Shown: positions 8,893 to 17,537, numbered from the stretch's first letter. The stretch: DNA of 34,495 nucleotides from Phycisphaerales bacterium (GCA_020847545.1 JADLBV010000053.1:1-34495); one strand, 5' to 3'. Translations and numbers: made by a program. The notes: generated by a model from the sequence alone, not told the origin.

Positions 8893-9984
8893 ATGTCTAT
8901 CCTAATGAAGTACCCGCGATCCGAGATTGTTCAAGCTGGAACCATGCGACAGGAAAAGGTGACATCCATGCACGCGGTCGCAAAGCTCGCCGGGCTTTCG
9001 CGCACCACGGTATCGGATGTGGTCAACAACCGCTGGCGGGAAAAGGGGATCACCCGCCATACCTACGACCGCGTTCAGAAACTGATTGCGAAATACAACT
9101 ACCGACCCAACATGCTGGCGCGGAGCCTGGCGGCTGGTAAAACTTACACCATCGGCGTGCAGTTGCCATCGTCGATGTATGAGCACTGGAACGCCGTCCA
9201 TAAAAATCTCGACGCGGCTTTTCGCCGGCATGGATATCACCTGGCCCTGGCCAGCGCCAGTTGGTTCCACGATGCAGAAGAAGATGAGATTCGCCGGTTG
9301 TGCGACCGTCAGGTTGATGGGCTGATTCTCAGTCCGCAGAACGGCATGAGACTCCATTCGCTGTTCAAATGGATTCAGCAGCGGGGAATTCCGTTCGTCT
9401 TCATCGGCAGCGTCTCCCTGCCGCACTACTTTGCGGTCGTCGACGACAATAGCTCCAACGCTCGATTGGCGGTGGAACACTTGATTCGACTGGGGCATGA
9501 ACGGATCGCCTATCTGCACAGCACATCGCGCACGCTGGGCGAGCGCGAACGGCGGCGCGGTTATCTTCAAACCCTGCGGGACCACGGCCTGAGGGTTCAC
9601 AGGGAATATCTTGGCTGGGGGTACCATGATTTTGATCAGTCGCGCCAGGCCATGCTGCGGATGCTCGACCTTTCCGAGCCTCCGACCGCGATCTATTGCG
9701 GGGCGGACACCATGGCGTTGGGCGTCATTGACGCCATCCTCGCCAGGGGGATGCGCGTGCCCGATGACGTCGCGGTTGTCGGTCAGGCCGACGACATCGC
9801 GTTTATTTCGCAGTACCGCGTGCCGCTGACCACGATCCGCCAACCACGTCAGCAACTCGCGGAAAACGCCGTGCGGATGCTCCTCGACCTGATCGAAGGA
9901 CGCACGCCGGCCCAGTCCCTCATCCGCCTGCCCGGAGAACTGATCATCCGTGATTCATGCGGCGGGCTGAAACAGGCGCGGTAA
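8893..9984 (+). CDS. LacI family transcriptional regulator
   Basis: Up to 363 residues. The N-terminal helix-turn-helix is HAVAKLAGLSRTTVSDVVNN (about 27-46 from the first ATG), followed by the hinge YRPNMLARSLAAGKTYTIGV and a periplasmic-binding-protein-like sensor domain (FVFIGSV; VDDNSSNARLAVEHLIRLGH; AIYCGADTMALGVIDAILARG; TTIRQPRQQLAENAVRML). Normal LacI proteins begin only a few residues before the helix-turn-helix, so the ATG at 8944 (MRQEKVTSMHAV) is as likely a start as the one at 8893. None of the starts has a strong ribosome binding site. The gene follows the rhamnosidase gene by 7 bp and is probably cotranscribed with it as a local repressor or activator. It converges on the AraC-type gene, with 45 bp between their stops. 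Confidence 0.93.
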   Translation: MSILMKYPRSEIVQAGTMRQEKVTSMHAVAKLAGLSRTTVSDVVNNRWREKGITRHTYDRVQKLIAKYNYRPNMLARSLAAGKTYTIGVQLPSSMYEHWNAVHKNLDAAFRRHGYHLALASASWFHDAEEDEIRRLCDRQVDGLILSPQNGMRLHSLFKWIQQRGIPFVFIGSVSLPHYFAVVDDNSSNARLAVEHLIRLGHERIAYLHSTSRTLGERERRRGYLQTLRDHGLRVHREYLGWGYHDFDQSRQAMLRMLDLSEPPTAIYCGADTMALGVIDAILARGMRVPDDVAVVGQADDIAFISQYRVPLTTIRQPRQQLAENAVRMLLDLIEGRTPAQSLIRLPGELIIRDSCGGLKQAR

Positions 9985-10029
9985 GGTCCTCATTCCGGCC
10001 ACGTCCGCGCGACATTCTGAGGTCGCTTT

Positions 10030-10893
10030 TTAATGTCCACGCTGCCGATAATGCGCGGGTGGCTCACCGATGATCCGCGCAAAAGCGCGTGTGAAATGGT
10101 AGCGATTCTTAAATCCTGCCTGCGCCGACACTTGCTTTAAGCTGTCATCACCGAATGCGAGACGTTCGGCCGCGTAGGTTATACGGCGCTCGAGTGCATA
10201 CCGAGCCGGCGTTTGTCCAACATGTTTGCGAAACAGCCGGATAAAATGGTCCTCGCTCATGCCGCAGAGGTCGGCCAACTCGGTGTTGAGCGCGGGCTTC
10301 GCGAAATTATCATCGATTCGACGCAGCGCGGGGAGGACCGGAGTCAGGTCCGTCAGTTGACGGCGCAGCAGGCGCACATCAAACGCGCCACCTTTCGGCT
10401 GCTCCTCCTCCAGAATCTGAAAAAGTCTCGCAACCGAAAGATCGACCAGTGACTTGGCGGCGAAGGCCGTGACGATGTCATCGCTCCGGCCTGCATTGAG
10501 CAGACCCCGCACATGCCGGACATGCCTTCGGGTCAATGGATCATCCGACAGCGACACGGGGCGGTCAAACCATTGCCGCACCAATGGACCGGTCAGCCCG
10601 ACGATGTCGAAATGAAAACACAGGTGATGAACTTCCCGTTCATTGCGACTGTCATACTTCACCCACGCGGGGATCACAAACGCATGATGTGGCGGTATCG
10701 GATACTCAATGCCCGCCGACCAGACCACGGCACCGGGGCCCGCGTTGACATACAGCCGCCAATAACTGCCGCGCACATTATTGTAAATCCATGAATGTGG
10801 CGGCAACAGGACTGAGCCCATCGAAAGCAGACGCACATGGATTCGGTCATGGACGGTGATCGGGCTGGCGTGTGATCCGGGTGAAGGAGACAT
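10030..10893 (-). CDS. AraC/XylS family transcriptional regulator
   Basis: A 287-residue protein. The N-terminal region (about 15-165) looks like the cupin-type sugar-sensing domain of AraC proteins. The C-terminal domain (about 190-285) has both helix-turn-helix motifs: LNTELADLCGMSEDHFIRLF with KHVGQTPARYALERRI, then SLKQVSAQAGFKNRYHFTRA with FARIIGEPPAHYRQR. The gene is divergent from the nine-gene plus-strand operon, with 227 bp between the starts. Two 8-bp direct repeats 21 bp apart in that gap fit an AraC-type binding site, so it probably controls the operon. An imperfect palindrome ATATC-N7-GATAT (10892-10908) overlaps its start codon and could serve autoregulation. No clear ribosome binding site precedes the ATG at 10893. 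Confidence 0.93.
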   Translation of the reverse strand: MSPSPGSHASPITVHDRIHVRLLSMGSVLLPPHSWIYNNVRGSYWRLYVNAGPGAVVWSAGIEYPIPPHHAFVIPAWVKYDSRNEREVHHLCFHFDIVGLTGPLVRQWFDRPVSLSDDPLTRRHVRHVRGLLNAGRSDDIVTAFAAKSLVDLSVARLFQILEEEQPKGGAFDVRLLRRQLTDLTPVLPALRRIDDNFAKPALNTELADLCGMSEDHFIRLFRKHVGQTPARYALERRITYAAERLAFGDDSLKQVSAQAGFKNRYHFTRAFARIIGEPPAHYRQRGH

Positions 10894-10990
10894 ATCGGGA
10901 TCAGATATTATTAGGATAAAGCATTCTAACCGCGTGACAGCCGTTGTCCAGAGGTCTAATGGTGTGAAATGCCGTGTTTGGCCATCGACG

Positions 10991-11019
10991 TATGACGGAA
11001 ATCGATATCACTATGACGG
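10991..11019. promoter_or_regulatory. Direct-repeat AraC-type binding site candidate
   Basis: TATGACGG occurs at 10991-10998 and again at 11012-11019, in the same orientation and 21 bp start to start, which is two helical turns. AraC-family dimers classically bind direct-repeat half-sites with this spacing. The site lies in the gap between the divergent AraC-type gene and the operon starting at 11121, about 100 bp upstream of that start, a usual position for an activator. Confidence 0.5.
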
Positions 11020-11046
11020 TGGTCGGCATGGAACCGCCACCATGCG

Positions 11047-11061
11047 GTTGTATGTTACAAC
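11047..11061. promoter_or_regulatory. Perfect inverted repeat upstream of the nine-gene operon
   Basis: GTTGTA (11047-11052) and TACAAC (11056-11061) flank three bases. It lies 60 bp before the first gene of the operon and 28 bp after the direct repeats. It could be a second operator, for example for a LacI-type protein, or a leader-RNA hairpin. No matching copy was found elsewhere in the window. Confidence 0.35.
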
Positions 11062-11120
11062 TTATGCTGATTCTCCGCTTGGGAAAGTCGGATACCGCCG
11101 CCACCAACCAATGAAAGCCC

Positions 11121-12401
11121 ATGTTGCCCATCAGATTGCTCGAGCGTGCCAGAGAGATTGAAGATTGGGTCGAGGATCGATTCATCGACTCCAACGGCAT
11201 CTTCTATACCTACCTTGATACAAAGACGGGTGGTCCGTTGACGGATGCATCCTTCGCCGTCGGCCAGACGCCGATGCATCTGCCCGGCACCGAGGATTAC
11301 ACGCCGGCCGAATGGCACAATTACGAAAACTGCGGCATGACGACGGCCGCCTATACGCAGGCGCTGCTTTACCGCCACGCGGTGGAACGGGATTCGACCG
11401 CGTTGAAGAGGGCCCGCCGTTGCTTTGAGGCGATGAAGTACAATTACGAGTTGGGCAAACAACTCGAGGAGGGTTTTCTACCGAAGCTGTATGGCAATCG
11501 ATTCTCCGAACAAACGAGCACCGACCAGGTGCTGTATGTGATGCTGGCCCTCGATCATTTTCACAAGTTCGCCACCGAGAATGAGAAGCGTGAAATCGAT
11601 CGAATGATCGTGAATCTGATCGGATTCTGGGTGAAACGGGGGTATCGGTACAAGTATTTCTGGCACCAGGACATGCTCTGGCCGTTGGGGCGGTTCCCGA
11701 GTCTGTTGCTCATGGGTTGCAAGCATGGTGGGGATGCGATTTTCAAGACCGAGTATGACCGATTGCTCGCGATGGGGGTCAATGAAGGACCGATCGAACT
11801 TCGGTTGGAGCCGAAGCTCGCCGGCGACTATACGCCAAGCCCGTATGAGCTAAAGCACCAGGCGTGGCTCATTGGCGAGTTGGAAGGCTCGGTCTCCATG
11901 GACATGATGGAGCTTGATTACCTGCTTCGCAATGATCCGCACAATCGCTGGGCGCCGAACTGGAAGGCGTCGATGAAGAAGGTGTGGGATGAGGGCAAAC
12001 TGGCCTTGGCGCCCGATGGGACGATGTATGTGCATGTGTTGGTGGACATGAAAACGCACAAGCCGCGCCGGCCGGAGCCGGAGTTTTTCAGAAAATCTGA
12101 AGGGCCTCAGGATTGGATCGGTTTTTGTTATGCTTCCGGCGGCCGATCCGCCGACAGCACCTTTCACGCCCGCTCGGCCGTTCAGGCGGAGAAGCATCTG
12201 CATGATCCCCAGATGCGTGACGCCGCCCGGCACATCATCCAATCGATCGACCGAAAGGGACTGCGTTCGTATTACGACCCCGAACGATACCCTCCGGAAT
12301 TGAAGCATCGCACGGAGTTGTATTCCGGCGATGCCACGGCCAACTGGCTGTGGGCTTACTGGCAAGGCCGCCATGACGGCGTGTTTGGCGAAGATGAGTA
12401 G
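11121..12401 (+). CDS. Predicted alpha/alpha-barrel protein of unknown function, possible glycosidase or lyase
   Basis: A 426-residue protein with no signal peptide. The helical repeats and aromatic-rich motifs (YENCGMTTAAYTQALLYRHAVE; STDQVLYVMLALDHFHKF; RYKYFWHQDMLWPLGRFPS; TELYSGDATANWLWAYWQGR) suggest an (alpha/alpha)n toroid as in unsaturated glucuronyl hydrolases, epimerases or polysaccharide lyases. I do not recognise the family and no catalytic pair can be assigned with confidence; Asp, Glu and His residues in the PGTEDYTP and WHNYENCG region are candidates. It is first in the operon under the presumed AraC site and is followed after 25 bp by the MDR dehydrogenase gene. The ATG at 11121 lacks a strong ribosome binding site. 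Its place at the head of a catabolic operon suggests a role on the primary oligosaccharide. Confidence 0.7.
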   Translation: MLPIRLLERAREIEDWVEDRFIDSNGIFYTYLDTKTGGPLTDASFAVGQTPMHLPGTEDYTPAEWHNYENCGMTTAAYTQALLYRHAVERDSTALKRARRCFEAMKYNYELGKQLEEGFLPKLYGNRFSEQTSTDQVLYVMLALDHFHKFATENEKREIDRMIVNLIGFWVKRGYRYKYFWHQDMLWPLGRFPSLLLMGCKHGGDAIFKTEYDRLLAMGVNEGPIELRLEPKLAGDYTPSPYELKHQAWLIGELEGSVSMDMMELDYLLRNDPHNRWAPNWKASMKKVWDEGKLALAPDGTMYVHVLVDMKTHKPRRPEPEFFRKSEGPQDWIGFCYASGGRSADSTFHARSAVQAEKHLHDPQMRDAARHIIQSIDRKGLRSYYDPERYPPELKHRTELYSGDATANWLWAYWQGRHDGVFGEDE

Positions 12402-12426
12402 TGGGATTGCTCTTTTCGGAGATATT

Positions 12427-13509
12427 ATGAAAACCCAGGCCATTGTTTTTGATTCCCCGTCCCAGGTGAGTGTTCATCAGATTGAACTGCCTCCCATCAC
12501 CGAAAACGAGGTATTGGTTCAGACCCATTTCTCAACTGTCAGTCCCGGCACCGAGCTGCGTACGCTCGCCGGCAAGGAGCCATCCGCCGACCCGTTTCCG
12601 CTGGTCCCCGGCTATTCGACCGTCGGCGAAGTGGTGGACGTCGGCGCGAAGGTAAAGGGTTTGAAGATCGGCACCATGGCCTATGTGCGCGGATGCCGGT
12701 CGTTGAAACCGGGTCTCGGTTGTTCATGGGGTGGTCACGCGGGCCACCTGATCGCGCCGCAACAGGAAGTGTTTGTCCTGCCCGACAAGGCTGATCCGAA
12801 AAAGGGGACGCTCACCGCGCTGCTGGCGACGGCGCTGCACGGAACCGACCTGACCCATGCGCGTATTCGTGAGCAGGTGGCCGTGGTCGGGCTGGGGTTG
12901 GTGGGGCAGCTATGTTCCAGACTCCTACGGCTTGCCGGCGCCAATGTTGTCGCAACCGATTTGGTTCCCCTCCGTCGGCAGATCGCACAACAGGCCGGCG
13001 TCACGGTCGTCCATGACGAAAAGAATCTGCGAAAGGCATTTGATGCGCATTTCCCATATGGCGCTGAAGCGGTTGTTGACGCCGCCGGATCATCAAAGGC
13101 GCTCAAGGCCTCATTGAGCCTGCTCCGCCAGCGACCCCGGGAGGATCCGTGCGGCTCGCACGACTCCGCGGCGGACGGCGCGGAGATCGGCATTTTGTCG
13201 CGGCTGCGGAAGGAATCGCATCTGCACAACGGATGGAGTGGCCCTCGGCTTGTCGCGCAAGGCAGTTATGGCGATCCAATCCAGATTGATTACCACGACC
13301 TGTTCGACAGTGAAGTGAAGTTCATTGTTCCGCGCGTGCATGAGTTGAAGGATATTTTCCGCGCGCTGGAGTTGCTGGTCGAGCCATCGCTGAGCCTTGA
13401 TGGACTGATTTCCGAGACCCATCCCATTGCGGATGCGCCCCGTTGCTATCAGAAATTGAAGGAACATCCCGGTGAACTGATCACACTCTGCTTCGACTGG
13501 GGACGATGA
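12427..13509 (+). CDS. MDR-family (zinc-type alcohol dehydrogenase-like) oxidoreductase
   Basis: A 360-residue protein starting at the ATG at 12427, with GGAG eight bases upstream; earlier in-frame starts would overlap the previous gene. The GroES-like N-terminal domain includes FSTVSPGTELRTLAGK (about 36-50) and VPGYSTVGEVVDVG (about 60-73). The Rossmann fold shows VAVVGLGLVGQL (about 151-162). The catalytic zinc Cys usual at about position 38 is Ser in VSPGTE, and the four-Cys structural zinc loop is absent. This is typical of the 'SPGTE' subgroup seen in sugar and bacteriochlorophyll pathways. It probably oxidises a sugar or polyol using NAD(P). Residues 236-242 (RPREDPC) are odd: neighbouring-frame sequence reads like the expected GRI turn, so two compensating small indels are possible. 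It overlaps the next gene by 4 bp (ATGA). Confidence 0.88.
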   Translation: MKTQAIVFDSPSQVSVHQIELPPITENEVLVQTHFSTVSPGTELRTLAGKEPSADPFPLVPGYSTVGEVVDVGAKVKGLKIGTMAYVRGCRSLKPGLGCSWGGHAGHLIAPQQEVFVLPDKADPKKGTLTALLATALHGTDLTHARIREQVAVVGLGLVGQLCSRLLRLAGANVVATDLVPLRRQIAQQAGVTVVHDEKNLRKAFDAHFPYGAEAVVDAAGSSKALKASLSLLRQRPREDPCGSHDSAADGAEIGILSRLRKESHLHNGWSGPRLVAQGSYGDPIQIDYHDLFDSEVKFIVPRVHELKDIFRALELLVEPSLSLDGLISETHPIADAPRCYQKLKEHPGELITLCFDWGR

Positions 13510-14372
13510 TCAATGGACACCCAACCATGAATGATGTTGCGACAAATCCGCCGATGCCCGCATTCCAAGCTTTTGCGCCATTGGTTGCGCGCGGACTGGT
13601 GCTGCGGGAATTTCAGGCGACTTTGGGTGATCGAACTATTCCGGCGATCATTGCCTTGCCGCCCCAGGAGCGGCTTCATGCGAACCCGGTGCTCCTGCTG
13701 ACAATCGGCGGCGCCTTGACCCATTTCGTGCCGCCAAATCAGCAACCGGCCGAATACTTCTGGGCACAGGGTCATCCCGTCGTCAGTTTCAATACGCAAA
13801 CGATGCCCGGTGATTTGTCGGAGTTATGCCAAAACATCCTGAAAGCCGCCGATCCATTTGAAATCTTCATTCAGGAAGCCCGCGCGGTGCTCGACCACTG
13901 CATCGCGGAGGGGTGGACCAAGCCCGACCGCATCGTGGTTTCGGGGATATCCCGCTATGGCTATCTGGCGTTTCGCCTGATGGCCGCGGATCAGCGGCTC
14001 AAAATCGGCGCGGGCTTCTCTCTCGTCACGGATTGGCGGGATTTAAGTGAGTTTGCCAACCATCGTGACATGAAGCGGATCGCCGATCTGCGGCTTTCAC
14101 TCTTCGCCAATCAGTTGGTCGGCAAGCATATATATATGGCCATCGGCAGCCACGATGAGCGCGTCAGCACGTTGAGCGCCTGCCGGTTTTTCCTGGACCT
14201 GAACGAGGCCAATCAAAAACGCGGCTTGGGTCCGGAACTGATCGATTTTCATGTCACCCCCGACATCGGACACACCTGCGGCAATGAATGGTATCAACGC
14301 GGCATGGAGATTCTCCTGGACCGCGCCTTGCACGGGACAAATAACCAACCCTCCATCGGAACAACCTTATGA
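13506..14372 (+). CDS. Alpha/beta hydrolase fold protein
   Basis: A 288-residue protein, no signal peptide. The nucleophile elbow is GISRYG (Ser about 149), with a probable acid in GSHDERV (Asp about 217) and base in IGHTCGNEW (His about 256), in the right order for a Ser-Asp-His triad. An upstream strand-turn LLLTIGGALTHF could form the oxyanion hole. The ATG overlaps the stop of the dehydrogenase gene (ATGA) with GGGGACG just upstream, so translation is probably coupled. The gene overlaps the following sialidase-fold gene in the same way. In this operon it may remove acyl groups from sugars or open a lactone made by the dehydrogenase (inference). The family includes esterases, peptidases and lactonases, so the substrate is uncertain. 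Confidence 0.82.
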   Translation: MINGHPTMNDVATNPPMPAFQAFAPLVARGLVLREFQATLGDRTIPAIIALPPQERLHANPVLLLTIGGALTHFVPPNQQPAEYFWAQGHPVVSFNTQTMPGDLSELCQNILKAADPFEIFIQEARAVLDHCIAEGWTKPDRIVVSGISRYGYLAFRLMAADQRLKIGAGFSLVTDWRDLSEFANHRDMKRIADLRLSLFANQLVGKHIYMAIGSHDERVSTLSACRFFLDLNEANQKRGLGPELIDFHVTPDIGHTCGNEWYQRGMEILLDRALHGTNNQPSIGTTL

Positions 14373-15472
14373 GCTATAAGATCATCAAAGAAGGATTCAT
14401 CCATCAATGCCCGCCGGAGAATGCGGAGGAAATCGCCATCACCGGACGCTGCGCGGTCACGCAAGGTGGGCAGGTTCTTTGCAGCTACATGACGGAGTCG
14501 GGATTGAGCCGCAATGATTTTGTCCCCAATCTGGCCATCTCCTCCGATGCCGGCGAAAGCTGGCAGCTACGCGGTCAGATCTGGCCGCATTTGCGCGAAC
14601 GCTACTCCATCAACGTCTCCATCAGCCGATCGGCCGATGGCACCCTGTTCCTGTTCGGCTCGCGCACGCCGCGAAACAAGCCCGGTGAATCCTTCTGGTC
14701 CCAGGAAACATTGGGCATCCTGCAAAATGAACTGGTCTGGTCGCGTTCGGAGGATGATGGGCAAACCTGGAGCGACCCCCGGCCGATATCCATCCCTCTG
14801 CCCGGAGCGGCCGAAAGTCCGGCCCCATTGTGTCCCACCCTCACCGGCCGATGGGTCGCTCCATACTCGCCGCACAACACCTTCGACCCGAACCTGAAGG
14901 TCGATCTTCGACATGTCGTCCTGATGATCAGCGACGATCAGGGGAAAACATGGCGGCATACCTCCATGATTCGTGTGAAGGAGGAAGATGCTTACGTTGC
15001 TGAATCCTGGGTGACCCAGCTCTCCACCGGCGTGCTGCTGGGGACCACCTGGCATCTTCGGCGCGGCAAGGGGGATGATTTTCCCAACGCCTACGCCCTG
15101 TCCACCGACAACGGCCAAAGTTGGGGACCCACTCGGGCCACGCCGATCCTCGGCCAATCCGCCGCCCTGGCCCCCCTGGATGATGGCAAGGTGCTGTTCG
15201 TCTACAACCAGCGCCGTCACGGCACACCCGGTGTCTGGCTGGCCCTGGCCAAGCCGACCGATCGGGACTTTGGCGTCCAAGTCAATGAAGTCGTCTGGCG
15301 CGCCGCCGTCGCCACTCAGAATGCCTCATCAGGAAAGAGTACGAACTGGACCGATTTTGCTTTTGGCGAGCCGTCGGTCACCGTTCTGCCGGATCATACG
15401 GCGTTGGTTGCCTTTTGGTGCATCCAACCTGATGGCGCCGGCATTCGATATGTCAAACTACGGCTCTCTTGA
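14369..15472 (+). CDS. Sialidase-fold (BNR/Asp-box) protein, probably cytoplasmic
   Basis: A 367-residue six-bladed beta-propeller candidate without a signal peptide. Four Asp-boxes are plain: SSDAGESW (58-65), SEDDGQTW (127-134), SDDQGKTW (188-195) and STDNGQSW (245-252). The arginine triad, Asp and Tyr/Glu of true sialidases (GH33) cannot be placed with certainty; Arg27 in TGRCAV and Arg in YNQRRHG are candidates. Planctomycetes have many such proteins annotated as exo-alpha-sialidase without proof. It starts by a 4-bp ATGA overlap with the alpha/beta hydrolase gene, so the two are translationally coupled. A second, distinct member lies at 23269-24426. It may be a glycosidase or lyase for acidic or deoxy sugars; sialic acid use is not otherwise indicated here. 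Confidence 0.85.
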   Translation: MSYKIIKEGFIHQCPPENAEEIAITGRCAVTQGGQVLCSYMTESGLSRNDFVPNLAISSDAGESWQLRGQIWPHLRERYSINVSISRSADGTLFLFGSRTPRNKPGESFWSQETLGILQNELVWSRSEDDGQTWSDPRPISIPLPGAAESPAPLCPTLTGRWVAPYSPHNTFDPNLKVDLRHVVLMISDDQGKTWRHTSMIRVKEEDAYVAESWVTQLSTGVLLGTTWHLRRGKGDDFPNAYALSTDNGQSWGPTRATPILGQSAALAPLDDGKVLFVYNQRRHGTPGVWLALAKPTDRDFGVQVNEVVWRAAVATQNASSGKSTNWTDFAFGEPSVTVLPDHTALVAFWCIQPDGAGIRYVKLRLS

Positions 15473-15490
15473 TAGCCCCCCTGAAACATC

Positions 15491-16537
15491 ATGAAAATCA
15501 CCGATGTCAAAACCGACCTATTGACCATCCTGATCTCCCTCAAAGCGGAGGAGAAGCACCTTAGTCGGATTCGCCAGGCGTGCCCCAATGCGCGTCTTCG
15601 CACGGCGCCGTGGATCAACCAGGCCGATCAACGGATGGAAGCGGATCTGATGAAAGGGGTCGATGCGCTCTTGTGCGAGCTGCCGCCGGCCAATTTTGAT
15701 GATTTTGACCAGCTCAAGTGGATCCAGCTTTGCTCGGCCGGATACAGTCAGGTATTGAATCTCCCGATCCTCCAGCGTGGCATTCGTGTCACCAACGGGC
15801 TGGGCAACTTCGACGCTCCAATCGCGCAGTGGTGCATCATGATGATGCTCATGTGGCATCGCGAGATGCTTGAACAACTCAAAAACCAGAAGAATCATGT
15901 CTGGAATCCCGATGGAAAATTTCAAGGCGACCTATTCGGCGCCACGGTTGGATTTTGGGGCTACGGCGGAATCGCGCGCGAGACCGCGCGGCTCTGCAAA
16001 TCCCTGCATACGAACGTCTGGACGATGACGCGCGATGGTAAAACCAAGTCCCGCCCCTTGACCTACTGCGTGTCCGGCACCGGAGATCCCAACGGAAATC
16101 TCCCCGATCGCGTCTTCGCCCCCTCGCAGGTTCAGGAGTTTCTCAGCGGCCTGGATTACCTGTTCATCACCATGCCCCAGACGACCGCCACCATCGGCAT
16201 GATCGGCGAACGTGAATTGAAAATGCTCAAGCCATCCGCGGTCATCATCAATCCGGCCCGCGCCCCGATCATTCCGCAAGAGGTGTTTGTCCGGTGTCTG
16301 CGCGAGCGCTGGATTCGCGGGGCGTCGCTGGATGTGCATTACGCCTATCCCCTGCCGCCGGAGCATCCGTTGTGGGGCATGCCGAATTTGATCATGACGC
16401 CGCATATTTCAGGCTCCGCCGAAAGCCCGCGCTTTCTCGACCGGATTTACGACATATTTTCGCAGAATATTGAACGTCTTGTCGCCGCAAAGCCCCTGCT
16501 CAACGAGCTGACAACAGAACAATTACAGGGTCGATAA
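15491..16537 (+). CDS. D-isomer-specific 2-hydroxyacid dehydrogenase family protein with altered active site
   Basis: A 348-residue protein starting 18 bp after the sialidase-fold gene. The NAD-binding domain carries GATVGFWGYGGIARETARLC (about 150-169), a GxGxxG variant. The catalytic Arg is present in INPARAPII (Arg257) and the His in TPHISGS (His305). The catalytic Glu of the family, normally in DVFxxEPLP, is replaced: here DVHYAYPLPPEHPLW, with Tyr286 at that place. The Arg loop also reads RAP rather than RG. It may work on a bulky sugar acid with a different proton relay, or may have another role. An NAD(P)-dependent step on a sugar-derived 2-hydroxy or 2-keto acid fits the operon (inference). 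Confidence 0.88.
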   Translation: MKITDVKTDLLTILISLKAEEKHLSRIRQACPNARLRTAPWINQADQRMEADLMKGVDALLCELPPANFDDFDQLKWIQLCSAGYSQVLNLPILQRGIRVTNGLGNFDAPIAQWCIMMMLMWHREMLEQLKNQKNHVWNPDGKFQGDLFGATVGFWGYGGIARETARLCKSLHTNVWTMTRDGKTKSRPLTYCVSGTGDPNGNLPDRVFAPSQVQEFLSGLDYLFITMPQTTATIGMIGERELKMLKPSAVIINPARAPIIPQEVFVRCLRERWIRGASLDVHYAYPLPPEHPLWGMPNLIMTPHISGSAESPRFLDRIYDIFSQNIERLVAAKPLLNELTTEQLQGR

Positions 16538-16558
16538 ACACTCACGAGGAGAAACGCC

Positions 16559-17527
16559 ATGAGACGATACGCCGCCATTCTCGGGAATCTGGGCAACACC
16601 AAAGACCGCTTTTGTGCTGGGTACAAGGACAACCCCGACACCATGACCATGCTGCGCCAGGCCGCAGGCATCGCCAATGTCACGGGAATTGAATTGGTGG
16701 GGACATGGGACATTCGTCCCGACAATGTGAAGCAGATGGCGCAGGCGCTTGAGGATGTGGGGTTGCAGTGCGTCTCCATCATCCCCGATCTGTTCACGGA
16801 CAAGGTGTACTGGAAGGGGAGCTATTCGGCCCCGGATGTCGCCGTTCGCCGCAAAGCTATCGACTACACACGGGCGATGTGCGATATAGCGCGGGAGTTG
16901 GGGTGTGGGATTATCAACATCTGGCCGGGGCAGGATGGGTATGACTATCTGCTGTGCGCCGACTATGAGTCGGGACGCGGGTGGATGAGCGATGCCGTGG
17001 CGGAGCTGGCCGGGGCGTATCCCGATCTGAAGTTCGCGCTGGAATACAAGCCGATGGAGCCGCGGACGCATTCATACCTGGCTCGGATGGCCGACACGCT
17101 GCTGTTGGCGCTGGAGACGGGATGCGCCAATGTGGGGGTGACCATCGACACCGGGCACGCCTTCGCCGCCGGCGAGACGGTGGGGGAGGCGATCGTGTTG
17201 GCCAAACGGGCGGGAAATCGGCTTTTTCACATGCACTTCAATGACAACCACGGCCGATGGGATGATGACATGATTGTCGGGACGATCCACAGCACCTGCT
17301 ATGTCGAGATGCTGTACTGGCTGGACAGGATTGGATATTCGGGCTGGCTGTCGATGGACCAGTATCCCTATCGCGAAGAGGCGGCCGGCGCGATCGGCGA
17401 ATCGGTGGCCTGGCTCATCCAGTTCGACAAGATCGTCCAAAAACACAGCGGCCAAATCGATCAACTGGTCGCCGCCCAGGATGCCGTCGCCACATCACGG
17501 TTTTTGCGGGGTGTGCTGGCTCAATAG
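16559..17527 (+). CDS. Sugar phosphate isomerase/epimerase family TIM-barrel protein
   Basis: A 322-residue protein with a strong ribosome binding site (GAGGAG about 8 bases before the ATG). The AP-endonuclease-2/xylose-isomerase-like barrel is shown by GIELVGTWD (about 43-51), INIWPGQDGYDY (119-130), LEYKP (Glu162), TIDTGHAFAAGE (Asp197, His200), MHFNDNHGRWDDD (His226 and following acids) and LSMDQYPYREE (Asp267). These give the set of Glu, Asp, His and acidic metal ligands expected for a divalent-metal ketose epimerase or aldose-ketose isomerase. It resembles non-phosphorylated sugar enzymes such as tagatose 3-epimerase or rhamnose isomerase-like proteins. It would interconvert the monosaccharide freed by the operon's glycosidases. 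It lies between the dehydrogenase-like gene (21 bp) and the SGNH hydrolase gene (10 bp). Confidence 0.88.
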   Translation: MRRYAAILGNLGNTKDRFCAGYKDNPDTMTMLRQAAGIANVTGIELVGTWDIRPDNVKQMAQALEDVGLQCVSIIPDLFTDKVYWKGSYSAPDVAVRRKAIDYTRAMCDIARELGCGIINIWPGQDGYDYLLCADYESGRGWMSDAVAELAGAYPDLKFALEYKPMEPRTHSYLARMADTLLLALETGCANVGVTIDTGHAFAAGETVGEAIVLAKRAGNRLFHMHFNDNHGRWDDDMIVGTIHSTCYVEMLYWLDRIGYSGWLSMDQYPYREEAAGAIGESVAWLIQFDKIVQKHSGQIDQLVAAQDAVATSRFLRGVLAQ

Positions 17528-17537
17528 GGCATCTTCC

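Noticed and set aside
8902-9855. 317-codon minus-strand open frame
   Set aside because: Antisense to the LacI-type gene, which has clear helix-turn-helix and sensor motifs.
9985-10029. Terminator between the convergent LacI and AraC genes
   Set aside because: CCTCA and TGAGG are followed by a T-run, but the stem is only 5 bp and the loop more than 20 bases.
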